Assembly (NCBI GenBank): GCA_032907565.1
Contig: JAJJPK010000038.1
Coordinates: forward strand, 1 to 5,941
Direction of reading: 5' to 3'
DNA: 5,941 nt
From: ZC4RG29 sp032907565
GTDB taxonomy: Bacteria; Bacteroidota; Bacteroidia; Cytophagales; Cyclobacteriaceae
Shown here piece after piece: positions 1 through 5,075 of the stretch; the stretch's first letter is position 1, and the number at the start of each line of letters is the position of its first letter. Position numbers and translations under genes: made by a program. Below the pieces are notes generated by a model, which worked only from the letters and a program-made list of their open reading frames with translations, ran no database searches and was not told the DNA's origin.

Positions 1-493
1 GATTGTATTCTATCGGTATGACGGCACGATTGTGTAGATCGAGGAGGCCGTACCTGTAGCTGTTGCCGGAGCGGACATAGACAATACCACGTGATGCGTT
101 TATCGTAAGGCCTTCGTACTGGAAGGGTATGACTTCTTTGCCTGAAGTGTCGAGACATCCGGCCATGAAACGCGATGAACCGGGCATGCGCTTGTAGGCC
201 AGGATGAGATTTCCTTCAGCTGGGATCAGGCCTGTGTACGTCGCTTCGGTGATGGCACGGTTGTCTACCGCGATAATACCCCAGCGCCCGGAGGTCTTGT
301 ACCCTGTTACCTGGCCGATCACAGAAAAAGGGCCTTCGCTCCACCCGAGCGCATCGTACGCGGGAGGAATGACGACATTCCCGTTCGAATCCCGCAATCC
401 CATCTTCCCGTCGACTTCGAATGTATTGTACGTTTCGGCAAGACCTGCTATGCAGCTAAAAATGGAAACGACCAGCCAGAGCACCACCTTCAT
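1..493 (-). CDS. Secreted WG-repeat protein, 3' part cut off by window edge
   Basis: Reading the minus strand from the ATG at 493-491 gives an open frame of 164 codons to the left edge with no stop. Residues 1-19 (MKVVLWLVV...AGLA) form a signal peptide with a hydrophobic core and a probable signal peptidase I site after LA; C14 (IFSC) is a poor lipobox. The rest is built of degenerate WG-type repeats: around 30-46 (KMGLRDSNGNVVIPPAYD), 71-85 (WGIIAVDNRAITEATY), 114-126 (LDTSGKEVIPFQY) and 147-163 (RYGLLDLHNRAVIPIEY), each with the G-x-hydrophobic-D...G..VIP..Y pattern. WG repeats are common in Bacteroidota and are thought to form beta-rich binding surfaces, but no specific function is established for this one. 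It lies 59 bp downstream of the btuF-like gene on the same strand and has its own promoter-like box. The family call is good; the role is unknown. Confidence 0.8.
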   Translation of the reverse strand, partial: MKVVLWLVVSIFSCIAGLAETYNTFEVDGKMGLRDSNGNVVIPPAYDALGWSEGPFSVIGQVTGYKTSGRWGIIAVDNRAITEATYTGLIPAEGNLILAYKRMPGSSRFMAGCLDTSGKEVIPFQYEGLTINASRGIVYVRSGNSYRYGLLDLHNRAVIPIEYN

Positions 494-501
494 AAATAGT
501 A

Positions 502-509
502 CAAATATA
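502..509 (-). promoter_or_regulatory. Putative -7 promoter box (TATATTTG) of the WG-repeat gene
   Basis: The minus strand reads TATATTTG, an exact match to the Bacteroidota -7 consensus TAnnTTTG, only 8 nt before the ATG. The nearest TTTG upstream (522-525) is 12 bp away, shorter than the usual 17-23 bp, so the -33 element is weak or absent. If the box is used, the transcript would have a leader of only a few nucleotides. Confidence 0.45.
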
Positions 510-552
510 GGACGGATGCGTCAAACGTGGTGGCCTTGTACCATTTACCCGG

Positions 553-1686
553 TTATTCAAGCTTTTTGTGAAAGTACAGCTGGTACTCAGGGAGGAGGTC
601 GGGGTGGGCGATCTTTACCAGATCTTTCAGGATGATATCCGGCCTCAGGTAGCCGAGTTCGAGGTATTCATTTCCCCCTTTGGACCCAAGGCGCGCGTTG
701 TAGGTATACACCTCCCCTTTTTTGTAGGCGTTGAATGATGCGTACCGTTTGTCAGCCATACGCATCTCTTCCAACGAGCCAAACGAGGCCACGCCAATCC
801 ACAGATCGGCGTCATGCGCTTTTGCATACACCGCTTCGAACGCGAGTTGGAGGAACCCGTGGGAAGGGTCATCGGCCCATAAGTATCTGCACCCAGCATC
901 TTCAAAGAGGCGGCCGGCATAGTTTTTTCCGCCGGGCAGGAACCACGCATCGCCATAGACGATGCCGCTGAGTACGGTGGGCCTGTCTTCAACCTGGGTG
1001 GCAAGCGCCCGGGTTTCGTTGTAGGCTTTTTCGATTTGGTTGAAAATGGAGTCCGCCCGTTCCAGCTTGTCGAAGAACAGTGCGACAAACTTGATCCATT
1101 CGGCGCGACCCAGCGGATGTTTTTCCAAATATTCCGCGTTAAGCACCACTGGGATGCCCAACTCCTCCATCTTCCTGAACTGACCGTAGTCGCCACTGAG
1201 CGAGTATCCCATCACAAGGTCGGGCTTTAGCGCCGCTAGCAGTTCAAGGTTCATTGCTTTATCGACACCCAACTCGCGCACCTTACCGCTGTCAATCCTT
1301 GCCCGCATCGCGGTGGAGCTGATGTAGTCGAGCGTTGGAAATCCTGTGAGCTTGCTGGTCTCACCCAGGTAATCCAGCATCGGGATATGAGTCGTGGAGG
1401 TACAGACTATGCTTTTTATCGGAATAGTAATAACTGCCGTGCCTGCCGGGACGTCCGGAACTTCCGCACCCTCCTTTACAAGCAGATACGTATGGCCCGA
1501 AGTTGCACCTTGATAAGGATAGCTTACCGTGACCTTGGTCGCGTCGCCCATCCTTGTGATCGTAAACCCTTCAGCGTAACGCAATGCAACCGCCGCAGTA
1601 TCCTGTGCATACGCATCACCTGATCTTCTTCCCTCCGAACAGGACAACAGCACAAACTGAATAAGACAGAGCGCAATGTACTTCAT
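553..1686 (-). CDS. BtuF/FepB-family ABC transporter substrate-binding lipoprotein (probable cobalamin binding)
   Basis: A 377-residue protein of the TroA-like periplasmic binding family (Peripla_BP_2 type), which captures metal chelates, siderophores or cobalamin and hands them to an ABC importer. The ATG at 1686 is preferred over the in-frame TTG at 1692: it gives a lipoprotein signal peptide (MKYIALCLIQFVLLSC) with lipobox L-L-S-C16, and the TTG overlaps a promoter box. The residues after the Cys (SEGRR) are not the acidic-rich signal linked to surface export, so periplasm-facing anchoring is likely. Family features are KSIVCTSTTHIPMLDYLG at 91-108, LKPDLVMGY at 153-161, the EYLEKHPLGRAEWIKF stretch at 185-200 typical of Bacteroidota members, a connecting helix around 205-228, and a second lobe from about 235 (YGDAWFLPGG, LWIG, LRPDIILKDL). 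Its divergence from a riboswitch-controlled btuB makes cobalamin the likely ligand, though a siderophore is possible. No BtuC or BtuD gene is in the window. Confidence 0.85.
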   Translation of the reverse strand: MKYIALCLIQFVLLSCSEGRRSGDAYAQDTAAVALRYAEGFTITRMGDATKVTVSYPYQGATSGHTYLLVKEGAEVPDVPAGTAVITIPIKSIVCTSTTHIPMLDYLGETSKLTGFPTLDYISSTAMRARIDSGKVRELGVDKAMNLELLAALKPDLVMGYSLSGDYGQFRKMEELGIPVVLNAEYLEKHPLGRAEWIKFVALFFDKLERADSIFNQIEKAYNETRALATQVEDRPTVLSGIVYGDAWFLPGGKNYAGRLFEDAGCRYLWADDPSHGFLQLAFEAVYAKAHDADLWIGVASFGSLEEMRMADKRYASFNAYKKGEVYTYNARLGSKGGNEYLELGYLRPDIILKDLVKIAHPDLLPEYQLYFHKKLE

Positions 1687-1689
1687 GCA

Positions 1690-1717
1690 CAAATGTATTA
1701 AGGTACACCAACATCAA
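1690..1717 (-). promoter_or_regulatory. Promoter of the btuF-like gene (TTG-N17-TACATTTG)
   Basis: On the minus strand TACATTTG (1690-1697) matches the -7 consensus TAnnTTTG, and a TTG at 1715-1717 lies exactly 17 bp upstream, within the known Bacteroidota spacing. Only 3 nt separate the box from the ATG, so transcription would begin at or next to the start codon, giving a leaderless or nearly leaderless mRNA. Confidence 0.55.
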
Positions 1718-1747
1718 CACGCCAACACATTAACACATCAATACTTT
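1716..1747. repeat. Short degenerate 8-bp-period array (AACACATY units)
   Basis: Consecutive octamers read AACACGCC, AACACATT, AACACATC and the decayed AATACTTT, preceded by a related AACATC at 1710-1715. The array sits between the two divergent promoters and contains the -33 region of both. It has the same 8-bp period as the array at 3951-4006 but an unrelated unit. Confidence 0.55.
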
Positions 1748-1751
1748 TTCC

Positions 1752-1759
1752 TATTTTTG
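1752..1759 (+). promoter_or_regulatory. Putative -7 box (TATTTTTG) for the riboswitch-btuB transcript
   Basis: TATTTTTG fits TAnnTTTG exactly and ends 9 nt before the first riboswitch stem at 1769, which is where a promoter for the riboswitch RNA should be. No TTG occurs at the expected -33 position; the closest is TTA at 1730-1732, 19 bp upstream. The position supports the call more than the -33 match does. Confidence 0.5.
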
Positions 1760-1768
1760 CCCCGGATG

Positions 1769-1962
1769 TTGGTTCTTTCAGTCCGCCGTTCAGTTGGGCT
1801 GAAGGATTAAAAGGGAATTCCGGTGAAAGGCCGGAGCTGTCCCCGCAACTGTAATCCACTAATGGCTTGCCGGAAATTCGTTCAGCCACTGTTCCGCACT
1901 CGACGGAATGGGAAGGCCGCCGGCAGGGTGGAGAGCCAGGAGACCTGCCTGCATTCAACCAA
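1769..1962 (+). promoter_or_regulatory. Cobalamin (vitamin B12) riboswitch aptamer
   Basis: The RNA carries the hallmark blocks of the cobalamin family in order. A closing P1 stem pairs TTGGTT at 1769-1774 with AACCAA at 1957-1962. The AAAGGGAAT-type block lies at 1810-1818, followed by a CCGG...CCGG hairpin (1820-1834), the invariant CTGTCCCCGCAACTGTAA at 1837-1854, a GGGAAGG-type segment near 1909-1917, and the B12 box AGCCAGGAGACCTGCC at 1934-1949. These blocks are those of the canonical adenosylcobalamin-type aptamer, which usually turns off uptake genes when B12 is plentiful. It lies about 105 nt upstream of the BtuB-like receptor on the same strand, the classic arrangement. The exact ligand preference (adenosyl- versus hydroxo-/methylcobalamin) cannot be read with confidence by eye. 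Confidence 0.95.
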
Positions 1963-1966
1963 TGTT

Positions 1967-1992
1967 ATCGGAGCTTTCGGGTGAAAGGCGAT
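1967..1992 (+). promoter_or_regulatory. Hairpin just 3' of the aptamer, part of the expression platform
   Basis: ATCG (1967-1970) pairs with CGAT (1989-1992), and CTTTC (1974-1978) with GAAAG (1983-1987), around a GGGT loop with a small GAG/G internal loop. It uses bases that could otherwise pair with 2033-2041, so it competes with the longer-range pairings upstream of btuB. Confidence 0.45.
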
Positions 1993-1996
1993 GAGC

Positions 1997-2015
1997 AAAA
2001 ACGGCCTCCGTTTTT
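1997..2015 (+). terminator. Terminator-like hairpin in the btuB leader
   Basis: AAAAACGG (1997-2004) and CCGTTTTT (2008-2015) form a perfect 8-bp inverted repeat with a 3-nt loop, followed by a pyrimidine-rich tail (CTTCTC). The form suits a Rho-independent terminator in a riboswitch expression platform, but the GC core is only three pairs, so it may be weak or only a spacer hairpin. Confidence 0.45.
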
Positions 2016-2036
2016 CTTCTCATTTCTTCCAAAAAG

Positions 2037-2073
2037 CTCATAGTGTTTAACCCTAATTAAAAAATGCTATGAG
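2037..2073 (+). promoter_or_regulatory. Hairpin that sequesters the btuB start codon
   Basis: CTCATAG (2037-2043) is perfectly complementary to CTATGAG (2067-2073), which contains the btuB ATG at 2069-2071. Inside the 23-nt loop, TTTAA (2046-2050) can pair with TTAAA (2057-2061), extending the fold. No Shine-Dalgarno sequence is present, as usual for Bacteroidota, so hiding the ATG and its A-rich leader is a plausible way to block translation. The 5' arm can alternatively pair with 1991-1996 or 1971-1977, which would free the start codon. Confidence 0.5.
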
Positions 2074-3946
2074 AGCAAAGACATTTACTTTCGTCCTGGC
2101 GGTATTGTGTACCGGATTTTCAAGCGCCCAGGATTCCCTCTCCACCACATACCTCAGGGAAGTGGTGACTACAGGTACTCGATTTGATGTACCAGTCGAA
2201 AAATCCGGAAAAACGATCTACAAGCTTACTGCGGAAGAGCTGGAACGCAACGCGGGTAAATCGCTTGGTGATCTGCTAAACGAGGTGCCGGGTGTGCAGA
2301 TGGATGGTAACTTTGGGAGTCCCGGCACCAACGTAAGCTATTTTGTGCGGGGTGCACGCAACAAACAAACGCTGATACTGATTGACGGTGTCCCGCTCAA
2401 CGATCCGTCGTCCGTCAACTCTGATTACGATTTGCGGTACCTACCCGTTTCCCAGATCGAATCAGTAGAGGTGTTGAAAGGTGGGCTCAGCACACTGTAC
2501 GGTACCGGCGCTGCGGCGGGCGTGATCAATATCAAACTAAAGGAGCCGTCTGATGCACCCCTGTCGGGATCGTTACATGCCGGTGTCGGCTCCTACAACA
2601 CCTATCAGCAAGATGTAACCCTGGGGGGTACAAACGCGGGTTGGTCGTATTTGGTAACAGGTAGCAACATCAATTCGGAGGGCTTTTCCGCCGCGCTCGA
2701 CAACGATCCGAACACGACGTTTGACGACGATGGCTTCAGCCGCCAGAACGTTCTGGCCAAAACCGGATACCGTTTCAGCCCTGCGTTTGACCTGCACGTT
2801 TCGGCTGCGTTTGAACGGTTCCGCGCGGACTATGACGACTACGAATTTGCCGATGCGCCGAACGTTCAGCGATTCCAGCAATACCGGTTCGGCATTCATC
2901 CCAAATGGACTTATGACAAGGGACATGTCGAGGGCCGCCTCGTATTCAACGTGAACGAGCGCACTTTCGAAAGCAGTTTTCCTGCAGCTTACGACGGCAG
3001 GAACCTCCAGGCGGAAATCACACAGCGCCACCGATTCTCTTCTGCACTTCAGGGGCTGTTTGGTGTGAACGTTCAGCGATTGGCGTTCGATGAGGAGGGA
3101 GCGGTGCTAGGCGACACGGCCCGTATGAGTATGGTCGATCCATACGTTTCGTTGTTGGCGGAACTGCCTTCGGGGTTCACGCTCCACACAGGCGCGCGAC
3201 TCAACACGCATAGTGTCTACGGTTCAAAGTTCGTATACAATATCAACCCTTCTTATTTCTTCACTGCAGCTGATGGCCTTTCGTTCAAGATTCTTGCGTC
3301 CCTGTCGACCAGCTATATCACCCCATCCGTTTACCAGCTGTATTCTCTTTTTGGAAACAAGAATCTCAATCCTGAGGAAGCGGAAAGTATTGAAGCAGGC
3401 TTCACCGTCTACGGCGGTACACGCTGGGAGCTCAACTTCGCGTGGGTCCGGCGAAATGAGTCACACCCCATCGACTTCGTGAGCCAATTCGACGCTGAGG
3501 GGAACTACCTGGGAGGGAAATACGAAAACCTTACTGATGAAAGAGTCGTGGATGGCGTTGAGGTAGGTTTGCGTTATCGGGCATTAGATCGGCTTTCTGC
3601 CTTTGTGAACTACGCGCACAACGATACGGATAAGCCCGAATCTTTCTACCGCATACCCAAAGACAAATGGACGGCAGGTGTGACGGTGTCTCCAATACTT
3701 AACGGCACCATCGACATTAAGTACAACTATACAGGAGATCGCACGATCTTTGACTTCAACAGCTTCTCGGAAGTCACACTTGATTCGTATCAACTTGTCG
3801 ACGTCTATCTTTCCTATGGGTTTCTCAACGAAAGACTTACCTGGTACGGTGCCGTCAACAACATTTTCGATGAATCGTTCATTGCTGTGTTAGGGTACAC
3901 AACACGTGGGAGAAATTATTCTACGGGCGTGAGGTATGCCTTTTAG
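2069..3946 (+). CDS. btuB: BtuB-like TonB-dependent outer-membrane receptor, probable cobalamin transporter
   Basis: A 625-residue protein, close to the roughly 614 residues of E. coli BtuB. Residues 1-20 are a signal peptide ending FSSA before Q21. A TonB-box-like stretch, EVVTTGTR, lies at 31-38. The plug domain covers about 40-158, with LGDLLNEVPGVQM (66-78), VRGARNKQTLILIDGVPLND (93-112), QIESVEVLKG (129-138) and LYGTGAAAGVINI (143-155). The remainder is a 22-strand-type barrel rich in alternating aromatic residues, including TPSVYQLYSLFGNKNLNPEEAES in the middle and ending NNIFDES...RGRNYSTGVRYAF with a terminal Phe. It lacks the N-terminal carboxypeptidase-like domain of SusC-type receptors. 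The cobalamin substrate is inferred from the riboswitch immediately upstream and the divergent BtuF-like gene; the sequence alone shows only a TonB-dependent receptor of BtuB size. The ATG at 2069 is the only start compatible with the signal peptide. The gene appears monocistronic, ending at a convergent neighbour. Confidence 0.9.
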   Translation: MRAKTFTFVLAVLCTGFSSAQDSLSTTYLREVVTTGTRFDVPVEKSGKTIYKLTAEELERNAGKSLGDLLNEVPGVQMDGNFGSPGTNVSYFVRGARNKQTLILIDGVPLNDPSSVNSDYDLRYLPVSQIESVEVLKGGLSTLYGTGAAAGVINIKLKEPSDAPLSGSLHAGVGSYNTYQQDVTLGGTNAGWSYLVTGSNINSEGFSAALDNDPNTTFDDDGFSRQNVLAKTGYRFSPAFDLHVSAAFERFRADYDDYEFADAPNVQRFQQYRFGIHPKWTYDKGHVEGRLVFNVNERTFESSFPAAYDGRNLQAEITQRHRFSSALQGLFGVNVQRLAFDEEGAVLGDTARMSMVDPYVSLLAELPSGFTLHTGARLNTHSVYGSKFVYNINPSYFFTAADGLSFKILASLSTSYITPSVYQLYSLFGNKNLNPEEAESIEAGFTVYGGTRWELNFAWVRRNESHPIDFVSQFDAEGNYLGGKYENLTDERVVDGVEVGLRYRALDRLSAFVNYAHNDTDKPESFYRIPKDKWTAGVTVSPILNGTIDIKYNYTGDRTIFDFNSFSEVTLDSYQLVDVYLSYGFLNERLTWYGAVNNIFDESFIAVLGYTTRGRNYSTGVRYAF

Positions 3947-3950
3947 TAAT

Positions 3951-4006
3951 GAGTGAATGAGTGAATGAGTGAATGAGTGAATGAGCGAGTGAGTGAATGG
4001 GTGAAT
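3951..4006. repeat. Tandem array of 8-bp unit GAGTGAAT, seven copies
   Basis: Seven consecutive octamers: copies 1-4 and 6 are exact GAGTGAAT, copy 5 is GAGCGAGT and copy 7 is GGGTGAAT; a partial unit (TAAT) precedes them. The array fills nearly all of the 64-bp gap between the convergent btuB and meaB genes. Because the period is not a multiple of three, TGA codons occur in all three plus-strand frames, while the minus strand contains no stops. No hairpin terminator is visible here. Confidence 0.95.
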
Positions 4007-4010
4007 GGAG

Positions 4011-5009
4011 CTATCCCTTCCTGATGGTTTCGTGGTAGGAGGCGAGGAGTTGTCTGGCCGCTTTGCTTACCGGTAGCTGATCATTGCGTACCATCTCTTC
4101 GAGGCGGGAGCGTGTGGCGTCGAGGTCGCGCATGCGGGTGATGTCATTTCGGATGAGCGTGTCGAACGCTTCTTTAAGCCAATGGATTTTTTGTTCGGCA
4201 CGGTTTGCCTCGCGGTATCCGGATTCGCGTGAACGGCTATCGTAGTCATCGATCATTGCGGCGATCTCGCCAACGCCGTCACCGGTCATCGCTGAGCAGG
4301 TCAACACGCGCGGCTTCCACCAGGCGGCTGGGGGTGGCAACAGGTGCAGGGCGTGACTGAAGTCGGCCTGGGCACGTGCTGCGCGCGCTACGTTGTCGCC
4401 ATCGGCCTTCGTGATAACAAGGGCGTCGGCCATCTCAACGATACCTTTTTTCATTCCCTGCAGTTCGTCGCCGGATCCGGGCAGCATAAGGAGGACGAAG
4501 AAGTCGACCATATTCTTGACGGCCACTTCCGATTGCCCCACCCCAACGGTCTCCACAATGACCATGTCATATCCTGCAGCTTCGCACAACAGCATCGCCT
4601 CACGCGTGTGTAAGGCAACGCCGCCTGTTTCACCGCCCGAAGCTGACGGACGGATGAAGGCGTTCTCCTGTCGGGAAAGGGACGTCATACGCGTCTTATC
4701 TCCCAGGATACTTCCCTTTGAACGCGTGCTGCTGGGATCGATCGTAAGAACTGCAATTTTTTTGCCGGCCGAAACAAGGTGCATACCCAACGCTTCGATG
4801 AGCGTACTCTTGCCCACGCCCGGAGCGCCGGTGATGCCTACGCGCATAGCCTTACCTGTATAGGGCAATGCGGCCTGCAACAGCGTGTCGCGATCGTCGC
4901 TGTCTTCTTCACGAGTGCTTTCAATGAGGGTGATGGCCCGCGCTAGCGCAGAGCGATTCCCGGCAATGATGCCTTCGAGAAGTTTGTTCGTGGACGCAGA
5001 CGACGTCAA
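4011..5009 (-). CDS. meaB: MeaB/MMAA-type GTPase, chaperone of B12-dependent methylmalonyl-CoA mutase
   Basis: A 332-residue G protein of the MeaB/ArgK (human MMAA) family. These cytoplasmic proteins use GTP to gate loading of adenosylcobalamin into methylmalonyl-CoA mutase and to protect or rescue the enzyme after cofactor damage. Visible motifs are the P-loop GAPGVGKST (61-69), DPSSTRSKGSILGDKTRM (91-108) with Mg/switch residues, RPSASGGETGGVA (120-132), ETVGVGQSE (153-161), the base-recognition motif TKAD (200-203, as in human MMAA TKSD rather than NKxD), and SAMTGDG (239-245). The C-terminal helices from about 268 match the dimerisation arm. The length is normal. The only in-frame start after the upstream stop (5058-5060) is a TTG at 5009-5007; the first internal ATG (residue 55) would remove the conserved N-terminal helix (LLEGIIAGNRSALARAITLIES). 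No mutase gene adjoins it. It converges on btuB and diverges from the CHASE2 gene with a 66-bp gap. Confidence 0.93.
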   Translation of the reverse strand: MTSSASTNKLLEGIIAGNRSALARAITLIESTREEDSDDRDTLLQAALPYTGKAMRVGITGAPGVGKSTLIEALGMHLVSAGKKIAVLTIDPSSTRSKGSILGDKTRMTSLSRQENAFIRPSASGGETGGVALHTREAMLLCEAAGYDMVIVETVGVGQSEVAVKNMVDFFVLLMLPGSGDELQGMKKGIVEMADALVITKADGDNVARAARAQADFSHALHLLPPPAAWWKPRVLTCSAMTGDGVGEIAAMIDDYDSRSRESGYREANRAEQKIHWLKEAFDTLIRNDITRMRDLDATRSRLEEMVRNDQLPVSKAARQLLASYHETIRKG

Positions 5010-5043
5010 GCCTGGAAGTTTAGTGAATTGCCCGCCTAAATAT

Positions 5044-5053
5044 CTAAATTTAG
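5044..5053. promoter_or_regulatory. 10-bp palindrome CTAAATTTAG between divergent meaB and CHASE2 genes
   Basis: CTAAATTTAG is a perfect palindrome whose core TAAATTTA matches seven of eight positions of TAnnTTTG on both strands. It lies 22 nt before the CHASE2 ATG and 34 nt before the meaB TTG. It may be a shared bidirectional -7 element or a regulator site. A partial direct repeat (CTAAAT at 5036-5041) adjoins it. Confidence 0.3.
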
Positions 5054-5075
5054 TCTTTTACCTCAGACCGTTCGC

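Noticed and set aside
510..552. Possible terminator after the btuF-like gene
   Set aside because: Only a 4-bp TGGT/ACCA inverted repeat with an 8-nt loop and no T-run is visible, too weak to call.
204..635. 143-codon plus-strand open frame
   Set aside because: It runs antisense across the WG-repeat gene, the intergenic promoter and the end of the btuF-like gene, and has no coherent domain features.
645..1196. 183-codon minus-strand open frame
   Set aside because: It is an out-of-frame reading of the btuF-like gene, rich in Ser, Arg, Trp and Pro as such shadows are.
1690..1692. TTG as start of the btuF-like gene, adding two residues
   Set aside because: It overlaps the -7 promoter box, and the ATG at 1686 gives a normal lipoprotein signal peptide.
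1698..1958. 86-codon minus-strand open frame in the intergenic region
   Set aside because: It lies on the complement of the cobalamin riboswitch, and its sequence is the reverse complement of conserved RNA blocks, so it is not a gene.
3951..4006. Repeat array considered as a CRISPR
   Set aside because: The units are 8 bp and directly contiguous, without spacers, and no cas genes are nearby.
4393..4863. 156-codon plus-strand open frame
   Set aside because: It is antisense to meaB, whose GTPase motifs are intact over the same interval.
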